Assembly: GCF_000315625.1 (NCBI RefSeq)
Contig: NW_005434587.1
Location: 89,869-152,811, forward strand
Direction: 5' to 3'
DNA from: Guillardia theta CCMP2712
Taxonomy: Eukaryota > Cryptophyceae > Pyrenomonadales > Geminigeraceae
Length of the DNA stretch: 62,943 nt
Both the position numbers and the translations under genes were made by a program. The notes beneath the pieces are model-generated. The model ran no database searches. It worked only from the letters and a program-made list of their open reading frames with translations, and had not been told where the DNA came from. Positions 35,902 through 46,821 of the stretch are shown here, piece by piece (position 1 is the stretch's first letter; the number at the start of each line of letters is the position of its first letter).

Positions 35902-38900
35902 ATGAGAAGGAGAAGTTCGCCGACTGTCCTGCTCATCATCATGGCAGCAGTTCTCATGTCCCTTCCTTCCCTCCAGGGGAACAGCAAAGTCCTCCTCCTA
36001 CCCCTCGCTCGACGGGATCATTGTTCCCTTGGGTTCAGGTTGCGAGGGGGTAAGGACCAGGATGATGGCGAAATGGAGGGTTCGTTCGAGATGGAGGAGG
36101 AGGAGTCGATCCCCTTCATCTCTTCTGACAAGGAGGGAGACGAGAGACTTCAGGGGATGGAGGATGAGGAGGCTGAACAAGCTGAGTTTCCCCTCCCTGG
36201 CGATCTCCTCAGCGTCCAGCTCGAGCTTTGGGTGGAGGGCAGGTTGGCCCTCGATACGAGAGCAGCGATCCAACGTTGCGCACCCAAGGAGCAAGAAGGT
36301 CTGAGAGGAGCATGAGCTGTCTCGACTGAGAGTGATGTCTTGGTTCCGACAACAGGGTCAGTGAAAAGCCTGTCTTACAGGGAAGCTGCGGAGTGTCCGA
36401 TACAGTTGCTCTACGCCTACGGAGGTGATCTTAGCTACAACGAAGACTCCCGCGACTTTGAAGCCATACCAGGGTTGTTGTCCTACTACTGTGGAGAAGG
36501 ATCAGGTCAGGGTGTGCATGCGATGCTGTGGGTTTGATAGGCGTTTGCAGATTGTATCCCGCCTCCTTTAGATGATGTTATCCAGAGCATGAAAGTCGGA
36601 GAATCACGAAGGTTATCTATAGATGCTCTGTTCAATTACAATGGCTTCAAAGGGCTTGCAAGGGAGCTAGGAATTGATACGATGGCTACGGTCGATGTGG
36701 TGAATTTGTTTTTGAGTTCCTCCAAACGCGAATTGACAGATGGGTGTCTGTAGCGTGTAAAGCTTGCCGCAAAGAATGTTTTTGACGTCAATCGTGACGG
36801 ATCGGTCCTTGTGAGGTCGGTAGATTGAAATTTTTGTGCTGGGAATGCTCAGTCTTCTCAAACGTCAGGTATCCCCGGAAAACTGTCAAGCAAATCCAAA
36901 CATGGAGGAAAGCTAGTGATTGGAGATTGCTGGATCAACGTCCGAGGTAGCCCCTGTTGAGTATTTCGATCTTCTCTTCTTACGTGCAACTCAGTTACAA
37001 TGCCGAAGTACAAATGTTGAACAGTTTCCATGGGTCCTTTCAAGTACAAAATCTCTCACAGATCTCCAGACTGAAGTTCGGGCAACTTTCCCTGTCTGAC
37101 CTACAGGTCACCGAGGCTCGCAGTGAATGGTTCAGGATGCGGAGTGATGATCTCTCTACTGGCTTGCAGGATGCAATCGTCAAATACTCTGTTGCTGAAT
37201 CCCCCATTACAGTCTATGTGAGAAGGGGGGAGAGAACAAACGAGGATTCCTTGGATTCAGGTTTGACTGCGATAGAAGGGATGGAACATTTCAAACCCTC
37301 CATGTATCACGTCTACAACGTGACAGTCCTTGAGTGGAATGAGTACAGAAAGATGACAGAGGACGGGGGACTCATCTTATGTATGAGAGACTGTCGCAAA
37401 TCTTTCTCGAAGATTGTTCGCCCAAGCCTTGATGCAGACTTGTTGTCTCTAGATCTTCATTGTCGCATTGTAAATGAGGAAAACAATGATTTCACGAGGA
37501 GGAAGGTTACTACCTGGCGTGATTTTGACAAGTGTGCAAGACACGCGTCTCAAGAAGACAACTGTCATGAAATTACAACAAATAGGACATGGACGTCTGG
37601 GAAGGAATGGAAAGACTGCAACATGAAGATAATCTTGGGAGATTTTGAGCTTGCTTCAGGGTTGGAACGATGCTTGCAACAGATATACATTGGACAGCAA
37701 TGCAAGGCATGGATGCGAGCCCCTTACCTCAACACGTTCAAGTGGAACGAGGGAAACGTAAGGGGTGAAGGGGGCTTGTTTGGCCCAAGTGCAGAAGCTC
37801 TCTATGAATGTGAATGGAAGGTCTTGAATATCACTCCAAAGTTTAAACACTCCAAAGATCAATTGATGATCCTTGCAAAGAAGAGGAAATCCCTCGGTAA
37901 TCAGTTGATGGAACTTGAACAATTTGAAGATGCGAAAGAAGTGTACTTTCGCGCGCTTGACCTTCTTGGAGACCTCAGGGTCGAAGAGGACGGAGAGGTG
38001 TCCTCCAACAGATCTGAGGTCAATGTCATATCTTCATCCACAACACTCTATCAGCCTACTGTTCCGGCTCGAGAGCTCGAAGCGACGGTCAAGATCAATT
38101 TGGCAACAGCTGACATCCAACTTAAGAATTATGATGAGGTAAGACCTGTTTCATCTTATTCCATGGTATAAAACTCGTTTGGGATACAGGCGATTTGCAC
38201 CTTGGACAAGCTGATTGACAATGAACCTAAGGTTTCCCGGGCATACCAACGGAGGATAATCGCGGCCTTCAAGAAAGGGGACATGGAGTCGTTTGAAAGA
38301 GATTTGAAGTTGCTTGAAGCTTTGGTGGATGTAAAAGACAAGAGTTTGAAAGAACTACCCTTTCAGGAGAGCAATCCAGTTTCAAGACGTGAATTTGAAA
38401 GGCTTGAAGAAATGTTAAAGCAATACAAATCTGATTTTGCTGAGAAAGAAAAGACTATTTTCTCGAAAATGTTTCAGAGGCCAAAACGAAAGGCCAAGCC
38501 AAATCAGGGGAAAGCAGAAGATCAAGGAAAGTCTACAACTGACTTGATGAAGCAAAACATGTCTCAAATCACAGAGATGACTAGTCCTCGGCGAGAAAAA
38601 GTTACAAAGTTATCTATACAGGGTCACGAAAATCCGCATATTATTGTACAGAAGGAAATTGGGGAAGAAGAACAGAAGAGGAGGAGAGAGGAGATGGCTC
38701 GTAATGCTGCAGCAAATTACAATCAGACAGTGGAAAGTGGGGTCCAGAAGCTAAGGGAAGAAAGGGTCAAGGAGGAGAGATCGAAATTAAAAAGTGTGGG
38801 AAGCCAAGAAAGTTTGAAGCAGGACATAAGGTTTACTCCGCATTCTGTCACTGACAATCCGCAAGACTTCCCGCCTGACCTTCGATCTGTCTTGAGCCCA

Positions 38901-39930
38901 GCCATAGAACCTCCAAGACTAAAGGACGAGGTCAAGAAAGACGATTTCGATATACCTCAAGATCCCTTCATCTTTTCCGAAATGTTGAAAAGAAGCAAAG
39001 AGGAGCTGAAAACTTCGCAACTTGAGAATGTCAAGGTGAAGAGGTCGATTCTGCAACATTTGATTCATACTGTCACGACCGTCAAGAGAGAAGGGGGAAG
39101 GTTTAGCGACCTTATGACTAACGAGATGGAGCTGTTAAAACGACAGCTCATCGAGCTAGAGCAGGAGTCTGAGAGGGAGCTGGTTGAGACATCCGAGGTA
39201 AGTGCGGAGCATTTTATTGATAGCACCTCACGTCGGTCGGGCAGATGATGGAGAGTGTCTTGAGGGGGCCGAACTCAACTTCGATTCAACGAAAGAATCT
39301 GTTACAGACGTTGAGAGCTGTGCATGATGTGCAGAGGCAGAAAGTGAAAGTCTGCTCAGAGATGATCTCGAAACTTCTTCAGTTGCAGGATCCGCATGTT
39401 GACCTGGACGAGTTTGAGCAACAGATCCGATTGGAAGAGACAATCGCTGCGGAGATGGGGATGCAAGTGGATGATACTGTTGATGATGCTGCATACGTGG
39501 AGACCTTGGATGACAACCAGGAAAGGAGGTATCAAGAACACCAATCACAGGGAAAACGAGCTACAATAGAAGAGGCTCACGCCAACTTTATGAACACAAA
39601 GGATTACGGTGCGTGTTTGTCTGATATTTCGTGCAACTTGAGGCCTGACAGCTTTTGACAGGTTACATAGACCAAATTTCTGAGATCTTGCAGGATGAAG
39701 AACTTCTGAAAGAGTCAAGAAGCACCATTCATGAAGTCTGTCCTGGGCACGTAGTGGACCCCAACGACAAAGATGCGGTTTGTCCAAACTGCAACCTTGT
39801 TGGAAAGAAGAGAGACCAGATCGAACGTGACAACAACAACACAGTCGTTCCAGGCAAACCTCAGTACAATGACGAAGAAGCGAGGCAGATTATGGAGATC
39901 GTGCGAAACGATACCAGATACGGCGCTTGA
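35902..39930 (+). CDS. Secretory FKBP-like/TPR protein with long charged C-terminal tail
   Basis: The N-terminus is a signal peptide (SSPTVLLIIMAAVLMSLPSL) followed by GFRLRGG and an acidic stretch. Exons 35902-36298, 36356-36505 and from 36551 encode FKBP-like blocks (CPIQLLYAYGG, QSMKVGESRRLSIDAL, KNVFDVNRDGSVLV). A second degenerate FKBP-like part and a Cys-rich insert follow (~37009-37830). A TPR array of the FKBP52 kind runs from AKKRKSLGNQLMELEQFEDA across intron 38139-38189 to AYQRRIIAAFKKGDM, ending EKTIFSKMFQRPKRK. The exon 38190-39197 then continues without a stop into ~350 coiled-coil/basic residues. Exons 39245-39608 and 39662-39930 add a possible zinc-binding VCPNCN motif. PPIase catalytic residues are not convincingly conserved. 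Total ~1,230 residues, more than twice a usual FKBP-TPR protein. Junctions between 36700 and 37010 are uncertain. Confidence 0.7.
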
Positions 39931-40132
39931 AATGCAGAGAGCTTCTCGTTGCTAGATTCCTTCAAGCAGTGTAGGCCATGAATCTTTGTCAGTAGAGTGC
40001 AACAACTCTCTGGATATGAGAAATGACAAGTATGGATTGCCGCTCCTTGCTCTCCTTGGTTCCATTTTGATTGTTGACCAACCAGTGTCAGACTTGTTGG
40101 CGTACGTGCAAGACAGCAAGATGTGATAAACT

Positions 40133-40173
40133 TTTATGCATATCTTGCGGATCATCCGCAAGATATGCATAAA
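40133..40173. repeat. Perfect 20-bp inverted repeat with 1-nt centre
   Basis: The left arm 40133-40152 (TTTATGCATATCTTGCGGAT) is exactly complementary, reversed, to 40154-40173, with a single C between them. It lies ~200 nt after the FKBP-TPR stop codon. It could be a hairpin-forming 3' element, a small insertion or a fold-back artefact. Confidence 0.9.
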
Positions 40174-40599
40174 CTTGCGGATTTCATCAACAGTCATTCT
40201 CAAGTTTCGGTATCGACAGCTTTTTTCCAAAGAAATGGTTAGCAGTTGGTCATATTCGTCTCATCCAGATCTTTTCTTCAGCATTCTTGTTCCTGCTTCA
40301 GGAGCATATCCTTGTCAACACTTGCAGTGAGCACGATGAAATTCATCGATGATTCTTATCCCACTTGACCATCCTAACACTGAGTGGGTCTTGCCTGATG
40401 TTAGGGGACCGCAGGATTTCAACCCATATCAGATATTGGAGTCAACACAATCATTAAATTCATCATCGATTCGTTGACTTCCTTCCACAGTGATAGATCT
40501 CACAATCAACTGCACTCTTTCTCCCGTCTTGAGATTTTTATCAGGGTTCTCCTCCAGTGTCCTAGGTTATGGATGCGAATGATCTGTGTGAATCCTTTC

Positions 40600-40672
40600 T
40601 ATCCTCTCTCCTCTCTCCTCTCTCCACTCTCCTCTCTCCTCTCTCCTCTGTCCCCTCTCTCCTCTCGCCTCT
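40600..40672. repeat. CTCTCCT microsatellite
   Basis: About ten imperfect copies of the 7-mer CTCTCCT, the same unit as the larger array at 41563-41822. Confidence 0.85.
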
Positions 40673-41165
40673 GAAATATAGATGTTTGGGCCTGCAAAGT
40701 ACGGGAGTCCCTTTCGCCCGATTGAACACAGCGGCTTCCTACTGCGGAGGATTGAGATCCGTTTTATCATCTCCATCAATATCCTGATCGTCCGATTAGG
40801 GTTTACCTCTCACAGCCCTGTCTGTCGTGCTATCCAGCAGTGACTACCACCAGGATGTAAGTTCAACAGCGATAGGCGTCAACATGAAGATATGGTCGAG
40901 TCATAGCTGGCGATAGCGAGAGGGGATTTCGACCGGGTGAAGCAGATGAACGGATAGCAACAAACTTCTGCTCGAGGCAGAGAGGGAGCGTCTAACGTCT
41001 CCGCACCAACAGCACCTCTTCCTCCTCGTACCACTTGTCAGCCCAAGTCCATACGAGACCTGACTTCAGACACAAGAGCGCTGGAACCGGACTTATTACC
41101 AGAAGGATACCGAAGATAGAGGACAATCACTTCATTACTCAATCATCATACAACAGCACCTCTAC

Positions 41166-41265
41166 NNNNNNNNNNNNNNNNNNNNNNNNNNNNNNNNNNN
41201 NNNNNNNNNNNNNNNNNNNNNNNNNNNNNNNNNNNNNNNNNNNNNNNNNNNNNNNNNNNNNNNNN
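41166..41265. other. Assembly gap (100 N)
   Basis: Exactly 100 ambiguous bases, which suggests a scaffold gap of unknown true length. The sequence on both sides is non-coding in appearance. Confidence 0.99.
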
Positions 41266-41562
41266 ACTCACTTGAAGATGCTAAAAGCAGAAGAAAGAAG
41301 AGCGGAGAGGAGCAAAAACGAGGAATTTAGAACCACAAGAGAGATAAGAGTCAACACGAAACAAAAAATCAGGACAAACGCATAACTCAATTATAGGAAG
41401 GGGAAAAGACAATAAAAAACATAGTTAGAGGATGAGAAGATGAAAAAAAAAATCACGAGCAAAAGTAATAGGTAGGGATCGAGGGAAGTGGGAGAATCAG
41501 ATTGATTCTTAACTTCCGAGGGCCACGGCGCTCGAGTGGCTCATACGATGTCCCCTGGCTCC

Positions 41563-41822
41563 TCTCGCCTCTCTCCTCTCTCCTCTCTCCTCTCTCCTCT
41601 CTCCTCTCTCCTCTCTCCTCTCTCCTCTCTCCTCTCTCCCCTCTCCGCTCTCCTCTCTCCTCTCTCCTCTCTCCTCTCTCCTCTCTCCTCTCTCCCCTCT
41701 CCTCTCTCCTCTCTCCTCTCTCCTCTCTCCTCTCTCCTCTCTCCTCTCTCCTCTCTCCTCTCTCCTCTCTCTCCTCTCTCCTCTCTCCTCTCTCCTCTCT
41801 CCTCTCTCCTCTCTCCTCCACT
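41563..41822. repeat. CTCTCCT heptamer array
   Basis: About 36 copies of a 7-bp unit with occasional variants (CTCTCCC, CTCCGCT). Since 7 is not a multiple of 3, all six frames stay open, giving spurious Ser/Leu/Pro and Arg/Glu ORFs. Confidence 0.95.
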
Positions 41823-42403
41823 CCCTGCAACTCGCCTTTTCAAGTTCCACACGCCTTGGTGGCCGTCAACCTCCAAGGGTAGGGGTGGTATTCGACCTCA
41901 ACAAGAGCCTAAAGTGCCCCTACTAATAATTAAGTACAAATGGGGGTAGGGGTAGGGTACAGCGGAAATGTTGATCGCTGACTAGGCTCACTCTAAGACC
42001 CCAGGTCCTACTGATATCGTAAGTCAATACGGTGATGTAGATCCCAATATCCCTGCTGGATAGGACCGAGTCATAGGACCGAGATACGGCAAATGGATAG
42101 AAAGCTACCAGGGAGGTTCTAGTCCGGTCTTACTATGCGGTAGAATTACTACAAATTTGGTGCTAAGACCTGAGGCATATAAGTGCTAAGACCCGGTGGT
42201 AGGAAGATGCTTGACTAGAAAGACAGAAAAACGGTGGGCGGTAAAATGAGAGCAATGGCGGCGAGGCAGTAGCGGGGGGAGAGGAGAGGGGCAGAGAGGA
42301 GAGAAGAAGAGGAGAGGAGAAGGGGTGAGCAGGAGGAAGAGAACGCTGCACTGCTTGCGGCAGGAGAGAGCGGAGAGCGGAGGTTGAGGAGAAGGGCTAA
42401 AAT

Positions 42404-45400
42404 ATGGGGGACATGAAGCTGCTGCCGAGGAGGAACAGAGGGAACGGAGCGGGGTCCTACGAGATGGATGAGATGGAGCCGAGGGACAAAGGGAGGAGGA
42501 GAGAAGCAGCGTATGATCATCGCATGACAGGAAACTCAGAGGAGATGAGTGGGAGTGATAGTGATGAAGAGTGGGGATACTGCTGGAATTGTGACGCGCC
42601 GGTGAGGAACCACTGGGAGACTTGTCCGTCGTTGGGCTGCGGTGTGTCGCTGGAGAGGGATGACAACGACGAGGATCAGCATCATTATCAGCCTCGTCGC
42701 TCAAGCTCTTCAAGAAAATCCACAGCAACGCACTCAGAGGCATCCGACGACAGTTTCTTTCCTCCTCAGACGACCACCAGCGCTTTCGGCAAGTTCAGGC
42801 CGAGAGGCGGCGGCTTCCAGCCACCCGATGACGACACGATTCATGTCGATGACGATCACCATGATAATGATGAGAAGGTCGACTACTTTGACAACATGCC
42901 ACCACCACAGCGAAAGTCTTCTCTGCTCCACGGCAAAGTCAACAACGCTGGTGCTGAGTCCCTGGGTGCGGTGAAGATGCCAGACTGGATGAAGCTGACG
43001 GAGATAAGGAAGGATGTCATCAATGAAAGCAGCGAGTCCGACATGCGCGTTCATTTGAACGCTTCAGAGCTGAACGAGCAGGAGATAGCAAATGCTAAGA
43101 AGAAGAAACGACCGATCAGTGGAAACTCTGTGACCACAGCAAAGTACACATTCTACAGCTTCCTCTTCATCAATCTTTACCAACAGTTCTCAAGATTTGC
43201 AAACATTTACTTCTTGGTGATCGCAGCTTTGCAGCTGCTGACTCCTCTGTCACCCACAGGGCGGTACTCGACTGCGGCCCCTCTTGCTCTTGTACTTGCC
43301 GCCAACATGGTGCGTGAGATCTGGGAAGATAGCAAACGTCATAAGGACGATTATGAAGTCAACAACCGGGTCATTGAAGTCATTCGGGGCGGAAGAGTTG
43401 TTGAGGAACTCTGGAAGAACCTCAAAGTCGGAGACATCGTGTGGGTAAAGAAAGGCACGGAGTTCCCGGCAGACTTGGTTCAGCTTGCGTCAAGTGATGA
43501 GTCCGGGGGTTCATACATCGATACTTGCAACCTGGATGGCGAGACAAACCTGAAGATCAAGTCCTCTCTCAGTTTGACACAGGATGCAAGGAACCATTCT
43601 CAAATTTCTAAAACTCGCGGTCTCTTTGAATACGAACCGCCCAACAAGCGGCTGTACACTTTTGTGGGAAAGGTGAAGTTTTCCATTGCATCTCATTCAA
43701 AAGCTCACGCCTTGATAATTTCAGGTGACCATTGATCAACAAACTATCCCTGTAGACAACGATGTAGTGCTTCTTCGAGGAGCTGTACTAAGGAACACCA
43801 AGTGGATTTACGGCGTCGTCGTCTATGCTGGCAAACAAACAAAGTTGCTCATGAATGCAAGGGCTGCTCAGCTGAAAATGAGCAATGTAGAGAGATTGAC
43901 CAACAGGATTCTTGCGGCCGTTTTGCTCTTTGAACTTATAATGTGCAGTCTTGGATGTATTGGAAATGCAATCTGGGCGAAAGGCAATAAGACTACTTGG
44001 TATATGCCCTATCTTGAATCGCAATCGACTGCAGAAGTCTTATCTTCCTGGATCACATACTTCATCTTGCTAAACAATTATCTGCCGATCTCTCTTTACG
44101 TTTCCATGGAGTTGGCCAAACTCGGGCAGAAAGTGCTGATTGATAATGACGTGGAGATGTATCATGCCAAGTCAGACACTCCAGCACTCGCTCGCACTTC
44201 CAACCTGAATGAAGAGCTCGGACAGATCGAGTACATTTTCAGTGACAAGACTGGGACACTCACAAGGAATGAGATGGAGTTCAGGAAATGTTTCATCGTC
44301 AACACATCCTACGGGTTCGGAACGACTGAGATTGGAGCTTCGATGGCAATGAGACAGAAGGGGGAGATGAAGAAGGATCCAGCAGAGGCGGATGCTGATG
44401 CTACGATAGCTCAGTACAACTACGATCCCAGCTTTGTGAGTTGCCCTCCGCTGTCTACCTTCACAAACACTGACTGACTTCACCGCAGACCTTTGACGAC
44501 GTGAGGATAAGGAAGCGAATAGAATCGAACCATCCTGACAGCCGCGCCATTCGTGATTTCTTTCGCAACCTCTCAGTATCTCACACGGTCGTCCCTGAGG
44601 GTGAACCGCAACCCAACAAGATCAAGTACCAGGCAGAGTCTCCCGACGAGGGAGCGCTGGTATCCGCAGCCAAGTGCCTGGGATTCTTCTACTGCGAGAA
44701 GACTGCCAAGACCCACACGGTGGATGTGTTCGGGCAGCGGGAGACCTACGAGATTCTCAACGTCAACAAGTTCAACTCGACCAGGAAGAGGATGTCTTGT
44801 GTGGTTAAAACTCCTGAGAACCGGCTCATGCTGTACATCAAAGGAGCTGACAACGTCATGCTGGACAGGCTGGCACCTGGACAATCATACATCCACGAGA
44901 CTGCCGACATGCTGAAATCCTACGCGCAGGAAGGGCTGAGAACCCTGGTGATCGGGCAGAGAGAAATCTCAGAGCAGGAGTGGAGGGAGTGGGACAAGGT
45001 CTTTCGTCATGCTGCCTCCTCCCTTGTGGACCGCGAGGATAAATTGATGGATGCAGCAGAGATGATCGAGAGAGACATCACGCTTGTCGGAGCGACGGCG
45101 ATCGAGGACAAGCTACAGATCGGAGTACCAGATGCGATCTCGACGCTGGCCATGGCGGGGATCAAGATCTGGGTGTTGACTGGAGACAAGCAGGAGACGG
45201 CGGAGAACATCGGGTTCGCATGCAACTTGATCAAGGAGGAAATGAAGCGAATCTATCTGCTGGAGGGCGACACGGACACGATCAAGCGAAGTGTCATCCA
45301 GGAGATGGAGGATATGAAGAAGACTCCTGACAAGGAGCACTGTCTGATAGTGGACGGCAAGGCGCTGTTAGAAATCATGCGAGCGCAGGAGGAGAAAGAC

Positions 45401-46633
45401 GCGAGTTCTGACAGCCTCGATCTCATGCTCTCCTTCCTCGACCTCGCTAAGAAGTGCAAGGCAGTCGTAGCATGCAGAGTTTCACCCGATCAGAAGCGTC
45501 AGATCGTCGCCATGGTAAGTCTTCAGTCCCCATCCGCCTGTACGTGCTGAATTTTCTACTCCTCCCAGGTGAAGCACAACGTCAAGCCTTATCCGATGAC
45601 CCTCGCGATCGGGGATGGAGCCAATGACGTCCCGATGATCCTGGAGGCCAGTGTCGGCATCGGCATCAGCGGCAACGAGGGCATGCAGGCTGTCCGCTCC
45701 TCCGACTATGCCATCGCGCAGTTTCGGTTCCTCAAGCGGCTGCTCCTCGTGCACGGCCGATCGAACTACAAGCGAGTGTCAGTGGTGGTTATGTACTCCC
45801 TTTACAAGAACTGCACCCTCGTCTCCACCCTCTTCGCCTTCGGAACCTACAGCGGGTGGACTGGCACAGCTCTCTTCGACGCCCTCATGCTCGCCGGGTT
45901 CAACGTCGGCTGGGCTTTCTTCGGCGTGATCATCTTCGGCACCATCGAGAACGACGTGAGTCCGACAGCAGCCATCGCTTACCCTCAGCTCTACATGTCG
46001 GGGCAGCAGCAGCGAGACTTCAACATGCGCGTTCTCCTCCGGTGGTTCCTGACGGGGATCTACCATACCGTCATCTGCTTCTTCATCGCCTCCGCCATCT
46101 TCATGAACATGACGGTCAAGCCGACGTGGGCAGAGGACGGGCACGTGGTCTTCGGCACCATCGTTCAACAGTCCATCATAGCCGTTGTCAACCTGAAGCT
46201 GCTCATCGAGACTAACTACCTGACCAACTACAGCTTGTTCTCATACGTGCTTGGCTGGCTGCTCTTCGTCCTTGGAGGCCTGATCCACTCCCTCTGGGCC
46301 ATGAGCAGCTTCTTCACGCAGATCCCGTACGAGTACTTCGACATCCATCCTGTCCTCCTCTGGTCCATCGTCGGATGGTTCACACAGCTGCTCTCCATTG
46401 TCATCGCCATGATCCCGGAGCTCTCTGTCAAGTACATCATCCGCACTTACTTCCCCCAGCCCAGCGACATCGTCAAGGAGCTCGACAACGGTCATGGCGG
46501 GGGGCTCGCCGCCCACTCGGCGGTGGCGGAGTGGGCAGGAGACTTGCCGGCGAGCGAGACGGCAGTGCAGGAGAAGAAGCCGCAGGGAGTGAAGAAGATG
46601 GACGTGCGAGTTGTCAAGCGATCTCAAGCGTGA
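42404..46633 (+). CDS. P4-type ATPase, phospholipid flippase (DRS2/ALA-like)
   Basis: Moves aminophospholipids from the outer to the cytosolic leaflet. Four exons, 42404-43672, 43725-44435, 44489-45514 and 45569-46633, join in phase 0 into 1,356 residues, typical for the family. Visible motifs are FINLYQQFSRFANIYFL (M1 region), CNLDGETNLK (actuator domain, P4 type), PISLYVSMEL (M4), FSDKTGTLT with the phosphorylated Asp, YQAESPDEGALV and KGADNVM (nucleotide-binding domain), TGDKQETAENIG and GDGANDVPMI (hinge). The C-terminal half has six more membrane helices, including the typical PTAAIAYPQLY region. The ~200-residue N-terminal extension is acidic and contains four Cys at 60, 63, 74 and 79 (CWNC, then CPSLGC), a possible metal-binding knuckle not standard for flippases. 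A Cdc50-type partner would be expected elsewhere. Confidence 0.95.
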
Positions 46634-46726
46634 GAAGACTTGTAGGTTGGAAACCTTCACTTGCGGTGGAGGTGAGGGAGCGGCGGGAAGCGACGGTCCA
46701 GCTCTGGGCTCCGGTATGATCGAAAT

Positions 46727-46771
46727 AGAGGAGAGGAGAGGAGAGGAGAGGAGAGGAGAGGAGAGGAGAGA
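46727..46771. repeat. AGAGG pentamer microsatellite
   Basis: About nine copies of AGAGG between the convergent P4-ATPase and aminotransferase genes. The ~190-nt spacer otherwise shows nothing recognisable. Confidence 0.9.
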
Positions 46772-46821
46772 AGCGTGCGGGTGTTGACTATCCGTGTGCG
46801 GTAAAAGTGTTAAAGAACGCA

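Larger units (their letters stand above)
39931..42403. other. Repeat-rich intergenic region with assembly gap
   Basis: No gene recognised. It holds a perfect palindrome (40133-40173), two CTCTCCT arrays, a 100-base gap, G-rich words (GGGGTAGGGGTAGGG at ~41942) and a purine-rich A/G tract at 42240-42395 just before the P4-ATPase start. Confidence 0.6.

Noticed and set aside
40135-40173. Bacterial-type rho-independent terminator
   Set aside because: The hairpin is perfect but lies in an intron-rich eukaryotic genome and is not followed by a U-run.
41453-41949. Six-frame open ORFs rich in Ser/Leu/Pro or Arg/Glu
   Set aside because: They are produced by the 7-bp CTCTCCT array, which stays open in every frame; no promoter, start context or motif supports a gene.
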